From contig CAOJEH010000004.1 of assembly GCA_948434005.1 (NCBI GenBank), forward strand, positions 62,001 to 126,000: a stretch of 64,000 nt of DNA, read 5' to 3'. Below the pieces are notes generated by a model. That model did not search any database. It had not been told where the DNA came from and worked only from the letters and a program-made list of their open reading frames with translations. A program made the position numbers and the translations under genes. How positions within the stretch are numbered: position 1 is the stretch's first letter; each line of letters begins with the position of its first letter. Source of the stretch: an uncultured Mycoplasmatota bacterium (GTDB lineage: Bacteria; Bacillota_I; Bacilli_A; RF39; UBA660). Shown piece by piece: positions 54,383 through 62,683 of this stretch.

Positions 54383-56138
54383 TTTCTAACTCCTCCTTTG
54401 AAAGCTGCGATAAAGCAATTTCTTTATAAACTTCACAACTTTTTAATAATTCTTTATGATTTCCAATACCAACACATTCTCCCTTATCAAGTACAACTAT
54501 TTTATCAGCATTTATAATAGTTCCAATTCTTTGAGCTACTATCATACTAGTTGCATTTTTAGTATACCTTTTTAATTCCTTTCTTAATAAAGCATCAGTT
54601 TTAAAATCTAGTGCTGAAAATGAATCATCAAAAATATATATTTCAGGATCTCTTGCTATAGCTCTTGCAATTGCTAATCTTTGTTTTTGTCCACCAGATA
54701 CATTAGTACCACCACGTGCAATATGTGAATCATACGTATTTTCCATGTTACTAACAAATTCTGTTCCTTGAGCAACATCTATAGCTTTTTTAATTTTTGC
54801 TTTAGTTATTTCTTCTTTTCCATTTTCACCATATGCTACATTTTCAGATACTGTCGCTGTAAACATAAAAGCTTTTTGTGGGACATATCCTAATTTATTA
54901 TTTAATGAAGACTGCTTATAATCTTTAACATTAATACCATCTACTAGTACTTCGCCTTCTGTCGCATCATAAAATCTTGGTACTAAATTAATAAGTGTTG
55001 ATTTACCACTTCCGGTTGAGCCTATAAACGCAATAGTCTCACCCTTATTAACTTTAAATGATATATTTTTGAGTAAATATTCATCTGCATCAGGATATTT
55101 AAAAGAAACATTTCTAAACTCTACAGTTCCACTTTCCCTAGAATTAGATCCATCAAGTTTTCCATCAGTTATAGATAATTTTTCTAATAGAACTTCATTA
55201 ATACGTTTAGCTGAAATATTTGCTCTTGGTATCATCATAAATATCATTGCAAGCATTAAAAATGACATAATTACTTGCATTCCATAACTAGAAAAAACTA
55301 CCATATCACTAAATAAAGTTATTTTATCAGTCATAGATGCTTTCTCTATCAAATAAGCTCCAATAAAATAAATTCCCAAAGTCAGACCATACATTACTAT
55401 ATTCATAATAGGATTTAAAATCGCAAAGCATCTTTGATTAAATAACTGCGTATTTGTAAGTTTATTATTAACTTCTTCAAATCTTTTCTCTTGAAACTTT
55501 TCAGCATTAAAGGCTCTAATTACTCTTATACCAGTTAAATTTTCTCTAGTGACACTATTCACTTTATCAATTAACTTTTGAACAATACTAAATCTCGGAA
55601 GTACTATAATCATAAGTACTATAACAGTTGTAAGAAGTAAGATAACACAGCCTCCTGTTAATGTACTTAACTCTATACTTTTATTAAGTATTTTACTAAT
55701 AGCCCAAACCGCCATAATAGGCGCCTTAATAAATGCTTGAAGTCCCATCGCTATAAGCATTTCTAATTGACCAACATCATTTGTTGTTCTAGTAATTAAA
55801 CTACTAGTTCTAAATTTTTTCATCTCAGCAGTACTAAATTTAGAAACCTTATCAAAAATCAATTTTCTAATAGACATAGAAAAACTAGATGAAACATTAG
55901 CTGCAAAATAACCAACAAATATTGCAGTAGCTAAACTACCAAAAGCACATAAAAGCATAAAACTCCCCTGTTTTATAATCTCCTCCATAGTACTATTATC
56001 AGTTTGAATCAGTTTAGTTATTTCACTCATATAATCAGGTAATCTCAACTCTAAAAATACTTGAAAAAAAACTAAAATAATACAAATCAAAATAATAAGT
56101 AAATCTTTTTTTGTAAAATTTTTAAATAATTTTATCAT
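54375..56138 (-). CDS. ABC multidrug exporter half-transporter (non-catalytic Walker B)
   Basis: A 587-residue permease-ATPase fusion. Walker A is IGSTGSGKST, the signature NVSGGQKQR, Walker B IYIFDDSFSALDFKT with Asp for the catalytic Glu, and the H-loop reads IVAQRIGT with Gln for His. These are exactly the changes of TM287/LmrC-type partners, so with the 52223 product it forms a heterodimeric exporter. ATG 56138 is 8 bases from GGAG; the ATG at 56144 would be only two bases away. Controlled by the MarR gene just upstream. Confidence 0.93.
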   Translation of the reverse strand: MIKLFKNFTKKDLLIILICIILVFFQVFLELRLPDYMSEITKLIQTDNSTMEEIIKQGSFMLLCAFGSLATAIFVGYFAANVSSSFSMSIRKLIFDKVSKFSTAEMKKFRTSSLITRTTNDVGQLEMLIAMGLQAFIKAPIMAVWAISKILNKSIELSTLTGGCVILLLTTVIVLMIIVLPRFSIVQKLIDKVNSVTRENLTGIRVIRAFNAEKFQEKRFEEVNNKLTNTQLFNQRCFAILNPIMNIVMYGLTLGIYFIGAYLIEKASMTDKITLFSDMVVFSSYGMQVIMSFLMLAMIFMMIPRANISAKRINEVLLEKLSITDGKLDGSNSRESGTVEFRNVSFKYPDADEYLLKNISFKVNKGETIAFIGSTGSGKSTLINLVPRFYDATEGEVLVDGINVKDYKQSSLNNKLGYVPQKAFMFTATVSENVAYGENGKEEITKAKIKKAIDVAQGTEFVSNMENTYDSHIARGGTNVSGGQKQRLAIARAIARDPEIYIFDDSFSALDFKTDALLRKELKRYTKNATSMIVAQRIGTIINADKIVVLDKGECVGIGNHKELLKSCEVYKEIALSQLSKEELENA

Positions 56139-56174
56139 TATCATAACTCCAATCTCTATATTATATTTATAATC

Positions 56175-56621
56175 TTATTTATTATACTTATTTATATTAT
56201 TTTCCATTTTATCAATAACTCTTCTAAATATCTCCAACTCTTCATATGTTATATCTTTATTAATTATCTTACTTAATTCAATTATTTTTTCCTTTGTTCT
56301 AAGAAACTCTTTTTTTGCGACTTCATTTAAAATAATTTGTTTACTTCTTAAATCATTTTTATCAGTAATCCTTTTAATTAACTTATTTTTTTCCATAGTT
56401 ATTAAAACCCCAGATACTGTTGCCCTACTCAAGTTCAATATCTTTTCTAAATCCCTTTGATATACTTTTCTATCACTATTTAGGATATATTCAATAATTT
56501 CTATTTGAGTAGGTGTTATTTTAAAACATTTTATATTATTATCATAAGATAGTTTATTAATAATCAACTTATTAATTAATTTTATCTTAAATAAGATATT
56601 ATCATCCTTAATATAAATCAC
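56175..56621 (-). CDS. MarR-family regulator (start codon uncertain)
   Basis: A winged-helix regulator of about 146-149 residues: TPTQIEIIEYIL, then VYQRDLEKILNLSRATVSGV as the recognition HTH, and MEKNKLIKRITDKNDLRSKQI as the wing. It is the first gene of the ABC exporter operon, presumably its local repressor. The frame opens at GTG 56619-56621, but this GTG is part of the SD AGAGGTG. The codon at normal spacing (56610-56612) is ATT, followed by KDDNILFKIKL. Either an ATT start or an unusual GTG is used. Confidence 0.85.
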   Translation of the reverse strand: MIYIKDDNILFKIKLINKLIINKLSYDNNIKCFKITPTQIEIIEYILNSDRKVYQRDLEKILNLSRATVSGVLITMEKNKLIKRITDKNDLRSKQIILNEVAKKEFLRTKEKIIELSKIINKDITYEELEIFRRVIDKMENNINKYNK

Positions 56622-56645
56622 CTCTATTTGTAAGCTGCCTTACTA

Positions 56646-56674
56646 ATTGTATAATAATATTAATTTATTGTCAA
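56646..56674 (-). promoter_or_regulatory. Promoter of the MarR/ABC exporter operon
   Basis: -35 TTGACA (56669-56674) and -10 TACAAT (56646-56651), 17-base spacer, on the minus strand. The spacer AATAAATTAATATTATT is nearly self-complementary and could hold the MarR operator. Confidence 0.78.
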
Positions 56675-56675
56675 A

Positions 56676-56697
56676 CAAAAAAAGCATATAAATGCTC
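56676..56697 (-). terminator. Terminator after the HD gene at 56698
   Basis: Minus-strand AGCAT-TTAT-ATGCT hairpin followed by TTTTTTTG; the T-run abuts the -35 of the next operon. Confidence 0.75.
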
Positions 56698-57162
56698 CTA
56701 GTATTTTTTAATATATGTTAACATTTCCCACATAGCACATATCTTATCAGCTATACATACGATAACACTTTCTTTATATTTAGGGAGTCTTATATTGAGT
56801 GGAAACATATGTCTTACTATAATATCTCTTTCTATTGGATTTAATAGGAAATCTTTTTCTGCATTATCAAGTGCTTTTTTAGCATGACTAAATCCATGAA
56901 GACGATGACTATCATCTTTTACATGCCAATCATATCTAAAATAATCATGTAATAAAGCTCCTCTAACTAGAGCTCTTCTATTTACTTTTAATCTAAGTTT
57001 TTTTGAAATATACATACTAAGACAAGCAACACCAAAAGAGTGTTCAAAAACACTAACTTTAGCATGTTGTAAACATAACTTTTCTATATCAATATTCTGT
57101 GATGTAATAATATCTTTACCATGATATATTACAGCACTTTCCATATTAGTTAATTTTCTCAT
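56698..57162 (-). CDS. Small HD-domain protein
   Basis: A 154-residue HD-superfamily protein with VFEHSFGVACLSMYIS (first His), RGALLHDYFRYDW (the His-Asp pair), HGFSHAKKAL and IVRHMFPLNI, then CIADKICAMWEML. The motif order is that of small metal-dependent phosphohydrolases, the substrate unknown. It follows uppS by about 86 bases. SD TAGAGG. Confidence 0.82.
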   Translation of the reverse strand: MRKLTNMESAVIYHGKDIITSQNIDIEKLCLQHAKVSVFEHSFGVACLSMYISKKLRLKVNRRALVRGALLHDYFRYDWHVKDDSHRLHGFSHAKKALDNAEKDFLLNPIERDIIVRHMFPLNIRLPKYKESVIVCIADKICAMWEMLTYIKKY

Positions 57163-57247
57163 AATAAAACCTCTAATATAATTATACTATAACTATACAT
57201 ATATATAAAGTCTTAAGTTAACAATTAGTGTAAATGTTACAAATAAT

Positions 57248-57958
57248 TTACTTAGTAATAACATTACCAAATTTTCTATTTCTTTTTTGAAAACTATCAA
57301 TAGCTTTATCAAATTCACTCTCTAAAAAATCCGGAAACAAAGTATCTGTAAAATAAAATTCTGCATAAGACATTTGATATAACATAAAATTACTTACTCT
57401 ATATTCACCACTAGTCCTAATTAATAGATCAATTGGATCTAAATCTTGATATAAGTATTTATAAAAAGAATCCTTATTAAGATCATCTATAGACAAAATT
57501 CCATTTGAAACATCATTAATTATTCTTTTAGATGCATCTACTATCTCTTCTTGTCCACCATAATTTAGACATATATTTAAAATTCCATTTTTATTATTTT
57601 TCGTATTACTAGAAATATATTCCATAGCATCTATAACATCATCTCTTAATGGATGCTTTCTCCCAGAAAATATTACTCTAATACCCTCTTTATCAAAAAT
57701 CTTCATTTTACTTTTAAACATTTTAATAAACAAATTCATTAAATAATTAACTTCTTCTTCACTTCTTTTAAAATTATCAGTTGAAAAAGCATATACACTA
57801 AGTACTTTAACCCCTCTTTTGATAGCATGAATCGCTAGTTTTTCCATAGTTTTACTACCCTCTAAGTGCCCCGCAGTTCTTTTCTTACCTCTTTTAGTAG
57901 CCCATCTACCATTACCATCCATTATAATCGCTACATGATTTGGAATATTTTCTTTCAT
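57248..57958 (-). CDS. uppS: Undecaprenyl diphosphate synthase
   Basis: A 236-residue cis-prenyltransferase making the C55 lipid carrier used for peptidoglycan and for the surface glycans encoded at 1-16 kb. Motifs are VAIIMDGNGRWATKRG (catalytic Asp), GHLEGSKTM, YAFSTDNFKRS, NICLNYGGQEEIVDA and LLIRTSGEYRVSNFMLYQMS, then EFYFTDTLFPDF. Length is normal. ATG 57958 follows AAAAGGAG. Confidence 0.95.
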   Translation of the reverse strand: MKENIPNHVAIIMDGNGRWATKRGKKRTAGHLEGSKTMEKLAIHAIKRGVKVLSVYAFSTDNFKRSEEEVNYLMNLFIKMFKSKMKIFDKEGIRVIFSGRKHPLRDDVIDAMEYISSNTKNNKNGILNICLNYGGQEEIVDASKRIINDVSNGILSIDDLNKDSFYKYLYQDLDPIDLLIRTSGEYRVSNFMLYQMSYAEFYFTDTLFPDFLESEFDKAIDSFQKRNRKFGNVITK

Positions 57959-58147
57959 ACATTAACTCCTTTTTAACTATTTATTTAGTTATAAATAAAT
58001 ATTCTACCTCAGTATAACATTTTTTTATTAAGTTAGGTATATATTTTTTTATAAATACTATTTTAATATTTTTATAATATCTAACAAAGTAAAGTCAGCG
58101 TAGCAATCTACTATTATAATTTGCTTTTTAGCTTCACTAAATATTTC

Positions 58148-58640
58148 TTATATTTTAGAATGTGAATCATATATTTGTACTTTAAAATATATTTCACTTA
58201 CTTTCTTATTTTCAAAAAATATACCAAATGATTCTTTTAAAAATGCAATACTAGTATCATGCTCAATTATCTTTGTCTCAATATTAAATAGTCTGCATTC
58301 ATTATTTCCAATATAATGTCTCATAACTACAAATGCATCCATTATAGTAATACTAATCTTAGCAGCTATTGGAGTTTTTATAATAGATGCTAGCATTGAT
58401 ACACACTGTTCTGTAAAAAACTAAGCGTTGGTCTAGATATACTGGAAAAACTTATGGTCGAAATCTTCGACTACAATTCATTATACTCTACTATATTCCA
58501 AGAAAACTTCTCAGATAATTTAATAGGATTATTTTTGACTGTTTCATTAATTCTTTATATTTCAATTCCATATAATTTAGCTAAATCATTATCCAACATC
58601 GCTTGTTTTTCTCTTACTTCATATATCGTATTTTCTATTT
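58148..58640 (-). pseudogene. ORF6N-domain (phage-type) pseudogene
   Basis: On the minus strand from about 58640 the translation reads TIYEVREKQAMLDNDLAKLY, then GIEI, a TAA (58555-58557), RINETVKNNPIKLSEKFSW, a TAG (58471-58473) and SKIST. In another frame it continues as FTEQCVSMLASIIKTPIAAK and the helix to KIIEHDTSI, ending at 58148. This is the ORF6N order (DLAxLY, RINExVK, FTEQGVxMLS) known from phage and mobile-element antirepressor-like proteins. Two stops and one frameshift mark it as dead. It begins within the end of dinD. Confidence 0.75.
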
Positions 58641-59444
58641 TTTCTTTTCTTTTTCTATTTGTTTTAAACTCTTTTTAGGTGTTGGTAATTTTTCTGGCAT
58701 TACTCCACCTTGATCCTCTATAAATTTTCTAATATCTTTTCCCATTTTATAATGTGTTCTATTAGCATTATTTTCACCATCTACATTATCCCTTTTTAAT
58801 TTTGATTCAGTTTGTGTAATACGAAATAAATTTGCTGCTAGTTCTTCACTTTTCATATTATCTAAAATATCTTCCCTGTAACGAAGTCCCTTTCTTTTGG
58901 CAATATCATTAGCAGTTTCACCATTATATAATCCTCTATATCCAGCATTATGAAATTTATCAAAATTTTTAACTCCACAATTTTTAGCCACTTGATTTAA
59001 TGAATAATTTCCTCTTTTTGTTAAATTTCTTTGATAAAATCTTTTTTCATCTTCTGTTAGTAGAGAATATTCTTTTTCAGTTAGTTCTTGACGCCTTGTT
59101 TGAATAGCAAAATATGTTTGAGCAAGAGCAACAACTTCTTTTCTAGGGTCTGAATTTTGTGCAACTAAATAACAGGCATATCTAGACAAATGATAATCTA
59201 ATTTATATTTAGTTGTTACCCCAGCTTTTACGATTTTCCTGACCTCAGGAAAATGGTCTAAAACTATATTATTGCTATTTTCACAAGCATTCATTGCGCT
59301 CTTTATTACTTTATGAAAATTTTCCCATTTACTATATTTTAACAAAACCATTAGTTCTCTAGCTTCCCAATATTCATTACCATATTCATCAATATGTTTA
59401 ATATCTTCAAACATTTTATCCTCATAGTTTTCTAATTTATTCAT
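58635..59444 (-). CDS. dinD: DNA-damage-inducible protein D homologue
   Basis: A 269-residue protein with a BRO-N-like N-terminus (EYGNEYWEARELMVLLKYSK followed by WENF), VTTKYKLDYHLSRYACYLV and LAQTYFAIQTRRQELTE, then the DinD-specific GVKNFDKFHNAGYRGLYNG and FRITQTESKLKRD. E. coli DinD is SOS-induced and inhibits RecA in vitro; homologues often travel with phages and islands. The decayed ORF6N gene directly downstream suggests both came with a mobile element. ATG 59444 follows GGATGGTG. No clear LexA box was identified. Confidence 0.86.
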   Translation of the reverse strand: MNKLENYEDKMFEDIKHIDEYGNEYWEARELMVLLKYSKWENFHKVIKSAMNACENSNNIVLDHFPEVRKIVKAGVTTKYKLDYHLSRYACYLVAQNSDPRKEVVALAQTYFAIQTRRQELTEKEYSLLTEDEKRFYQRNLTKRGNYSLNQVAKNCGVKNFDKFHNAGYRGLYNGETANDIAKRKGLRYREDILDNMKSEELAANLFRITQTESKLKRDNVDGENNANRTHYKMGKDIRKFIEDQGGVMPEKLPTPKKSLKQIEKEKKK

Positions 59445-59485
59445 TTTTTCACCATCCATTTATCATTAAATATATAATTACATTT

Positions 59486-59514
59486 AAAAAACCCTCTAAT
59501 TTATTATTAGAAAG
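59486..59514 (-). terminator. Terminator after the DUF4186 gene
   Basis: Minus-strand CTTTCTAAT / ATTAGAGGG stem (with wobbles) followed by TTTTTT, just beyond the stop at 59534. Confidence 0.65.
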
Positions 59515-59533
59515 CTTTCCACTTTTTAACATA

Positions 59534-59893
59534 TTATTTTGTCATTTCATTTTTAATCCAAGTCAGTATAAGATTAACAACATATTCCTTTTGATAGGAA
59601 GTTAATTCTACATTTTTAGGAAACTTATGCCATTTATATAAACAACTTCTACAACATGTAGCAGTTGCATGCTGAGCGATAAAAACAGGATGACCTTTAG
59701 TGGGCGTTTGCTTACCATCTGATAAAATCTCTTTAGGAGCCAATCTCTTAGATACAAATTCAAAAGCATGTTTATATATTACAGAAAGACCCTTTTCATC
59801 TATATATTCCCTATCCTTATCATTTAGATGAAAACTATTTCTGAACTTAGATTTAGACAACCTAATAAGAATATTTTCTATATCCTTTTGCAT
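59534..59893 (-). CDS. DUF4186 family protein
   Basis: A 119-residue protein with the DUF4186 core: FRNSFHLNDKDREYIDEKG, then KRLAPKEI, PTKGHPVFIAQHATATCCRS and CLYKWHKFP. The His and Cys cluster suggests a metal site. The function of the family is unknown. ATG 59893 has a GTGGTG SD; the longer frame to 59950 would add a hydrophobic stretch not seen in the family and overlap the upstream gene. It follows the MacB-type transporter by 49 bases. Confidence 0.82.
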   Translation of the reverse strand: MQKDIENILIRLSKSKFRNSFHLNDKDREYIDEKGLSVIYKHAFEFVSKRLAPKEILSDGKQTPTKGHPVFIAQHATATCCRSCLYKWHKFPKNVELTSYQKEYVVNLILTWIKNEMTK

Positions 59894-59942
59894 TATATCA
59901 CCACTTAAATTATATAATAGAAAAAGAAAGATAAATATCTTT

Positions 59943-62492
59943 CTATTCACTTCTTAAAGATTCAACTGGATCTTTTTTACTTGCTATCTTAGCTGGAATT
60001 AAACCTGCAATCATAGTAAGAACTACACTTATAATTATTAATATAATAGCTCCTCCAACTGGTAATTTAGCAATATTATTTATATCCACTATATTTTTAA
60101 TAATAATATTTATTGGAATATTTAGAAGTACTGTTACTAATATACCTAATACTCCTGCGACAAAACCTTCTATTAATGTCTCTGCATTAAATACACGTGA
60201 TATATCTTTCTTAGAAGCTCCTATTGCTCTTAATATTCCTATTTCTTTAGTTCTCTCAATTACTGAGATATAAGTAATTATAGCAATCATTATAGATGAA
60301 ACAATTAAACTTATAGCTACAAATGCAATTAACACACTACTAACAACATTTACTATTGTAGATACAGATGACATCATAATTCCAACCATATCAGTATACT
60401 CTATTTTATCCTTTTCTTTTTTACCCTTATTATATTCTTTTATTATATTAGTAATCTCTTCTTTAGAATCAAAATCTTTTGGATATATATTAATAGTATC
60501 TGGATTATCTGGATCTGATATACCAAGCTTTGTTATATTTTCTTCATAAGTTGCAGTAGCATTTTCAGTATATGATTTCATATAATCAGCAAGTTCAACC
60601 TCACTCATATTTTGCATTGCAAGCATTTGCTCACTAGTTAAACTATTAATATCAAACTTAGAATTTTCTTGAAATTTAGTACCTGTAAATACATTTATAT
60701 CTTTATTATTCTTTTGTTCTTTAGCAATTTCTTGATCATCTATTTTTTCAATTAAATGCTTCATAAGTTCAGGTCTATATAAAACTATACCTGATGATGT
60801 AGTATTAACAATCGCATCATCATTAGGTTTAATAATTCCAACAATTTTTATCTCTTCAGCATTAGTGATAACATCTTTCATATAATCATTATCATCACTC
60901 ATATCTACCCACAAATTATTCTTCTTTTGATAAAAATCAGTATTTAAAACTAATTTGTAAGTAAGGCCTATTAAATCTTTTGTATCATATGAATTTTCTT
61001 TAAACTTAACCTTTTTGCCACTAGTCATATTAGAAAACTGTTCTTTCAATTCATCTTGTGAAAGTATACCTAAACTATATAAAGTATAATCAGGTATTTC
61101 AAGATTTTCTCCTACTACTAATACTAACTCATTATAATTTTTAGGCCATGTTCCATCTACCAATTCATATTGTTGTTTATTTAGATTATCATTATCAATC
61201 ATTTCACTAAATACATTATAATTTGACATATATCCACTATAAGCACTAGATATACCATCAGTACCCATACCAATTGAATCAAATACGGTTGTAGGATTTA
61301 CTCTAGTTATATTTTCAGTATCATTTTTATATAGATTTAGAGTAACATTATAACCATATTGAATACTAGTAGTATATTTCTTAATATCAGATTTATCACT
61401 CTCAATATATTCTTTGAAAGACTTAATATCATTTCTTTTTACTTGTTCAGACATAGAAGTAAACATATCACCGATTATATTAAACGAATGTACTTTATCA
61501 TCTTTGTACTCTTTACTTTCATTTTGACCAGATAATTGTTTAATCATTTCAGACATATCTACAGATTCTTTTTCTATTGTTAAAGGATAGGAACTTAGAG
61601 TTTCTTTTTCTGTATTATCTATATAATTTTGTATACCATTAGATAAAGATAATATTAAAGATATACCAATAATACCAATCGATCCTGCAAAAGCCGTTAA
61701 AATAGTTCTACCTTTTTTAGTCATTAAGTTATTTAATGATAAAGATAAAGCCGTTCTCATAGACATACTTTTCTTTTTACTCTTTTTAGCCTTTTCTAAT
61801 TCTTTTTCTTCATTCTTATATGGATTACTATCACCTAAAATAACACCATCTTTTAGTTCTATAATTCTAGTAGAATAAGACTCTGCTAGTTCCTTATTAT
61901 GAGTAACCATAATAACTAATCTATCTTTAGCTACTTCTTTTAATAAATCCATAATTTGAGTACTTGTCTTAGAATCAAGTGCCCCAGTAGGTTCATCAGC
62001 CATAATAATTTCAGGATCATTTACTAATGCACGTGCTATCGCAACTCTTTGCATTTGCCCACCAGATAATTGATTAGGTCTTTTATTAATATGTTTTTCT
62101 AACCCTACTTCTTTTAAAGCCTTTTTAGCACGACGTTTTCTTTCCTTAGAAGAAACACCTGATAAAGTAAGAGCAAGCTCAACATTGGATAAAATAGATT
62201 GATGAGAAATCAAATTATAACTTTGAAATACAAAACCAACACGATGATTTCTATAAGTATCCCAATCTTTATCTTTATACTTTTTTGTACTAACATTATT
62301 AATAATTAAATCACCTGTAGTATACTTATCAAGACCTCCAATAATATTTAATAAAGTAGTTTTACCAGAACCACTAGGTCCTAAGATTGATACAAATTCA
62401 TTCTTCCTAAAACTGATACTTACACTATCTAATGCCTTTTGTTTAAAACTATCAGTTTCATATATTTTACTTATCTTTTTTAAGTCTAACAT
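59943..62492 (-). CDS. MacB-type ABC transporter, ATPase fused to FtsX-like permease
   Basis: An 849-residue protein. Residues about 1-225 form a LolD/MacB-type ATPase (Walker A LGPSGSGKTT, signature LSGGQMQR, Walker B IIMADEPTGALD, H-loop MVTHNKEL). A linker leads to membrane helix 1 at about 265-285, a large extracytoplasmic domain at about 290-690, and three C-terminal helices in the FtsX fold. The conserved EIGILRAIGASKKDI lies between helices 2 and 3, and LIPAKIASKKDPVESLR closes the protein. Type VII ABC transporters are mechanotransducers for antimicrobial peptides or lipoproteins rather than classic pumps. The substrate is unknown. Confidence 0.92.
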   Translation of the reverse strand: MLDLKKISKIYETDSFKQKALDSVSISFRKNEFVSILGPSGSGKTTLLNIIGGLDKYTTGDLIINNVSTKKYKDKDWDTYRNHRVGFVFQSYNLISHQSILSNVELALTLSGVSSKERKRRAKKALKEVGLEKHINKRPNQLSGGQMQRVAIARALVNDPEIIMADEPTGALDSKTSTQIMDLLKEVAKDRLVIMVTHNKELAESYSTRIIELKDGVILGDSNPYKNEEKELEKAKKSKKKSMSMRTALSLSLNNLMTKKGRTILTAFAGSIGIIGISLILSLSNGIQNYIDNTEKETLSSYPLTIEKESVDMSEMIKQLSGQNESKEYKDDKVHSFNIIGDMFTSMSEQVKRNDIKSFKEYIESDKSDIKKYTTSIQYGYNVTLNLYKNDTENITRVNPTTVFDSIGMGTDGISSAYSGYMSNYNVFSEMIDNDNLNKQQYELVDGTWPKNYNELVLVVGENLEIPDYTLYSLGILSQDELKEQFSNMTSGKKVKFKENSYDTKDLIGLTYKLVLNTDFYQKKNNLWVDMSDDNDYMKDVITNAEEIKIVGIIKPNDDAIVNTTSSGIVLYRPELMKHLIEKIDDQEIAKEQKNNKDINVFTGTKFQENSKFDINSLTSEQMLAMQNMSEVELADYMKSYTENATATYEENITKLGISDPDNPDTINIYPKDFDSKEEITNIIKEYNKGKKEKDKIEYTDMVGIMMSSVSTIVNVVSSVLIAFVAISLIVSSIMIAIITYISVIERTKEIGILRAIGASKKDISRVFNAETLIEGFVAGVLGILVTVLLNIPINIIIKNIVDINNIAKLPVGGAIILIIISVVLTMIAGLIPAKIASKKDPVESLRSE

Positions 62493-62562
62493 AACTACCT
62501 CCTCATAACATAAGTCTATATAATTATATCACAAATAAAGAAAAATTATTATTAAAGTTTTA

Positions 62563-62597
62563 CAAAAAAAGAAGACTTATAGTAAATTAAGTCTTCT
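62563..62597 (-). terminator. Terminator after the large surface protein gene
   Basis: Minus-strand AGAAGACTTA / TAAGTCTTCT perfect stem with an 8-base loop and a following T-run, 87 bases beyond the stop at 62684. Confidence 0.8.
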
Positions 62598-62683
62598 AGG
62601 CTCTACTTTGATATTATCAAGTGAATTAATATTTTTATATCTTGAATATTATATAGAAATTTATATATTAAGTCTATAATAAA

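Noticed and set aside
57959-58147. Possible tRNA or small RNA between uppS and the ORF6N remnant
   Set aside because: AT-rich spacer without cloverleaf, promoter-terminator pair or conserved frame; nothing supportable seen.
58454-58678. 74-codon plus-strand frame opposite dinD end and the ORF6N remnant
   Set aside because: The minus strand carries the recognisable ORF6N translation; the plus frame is its hydrophobic complement.
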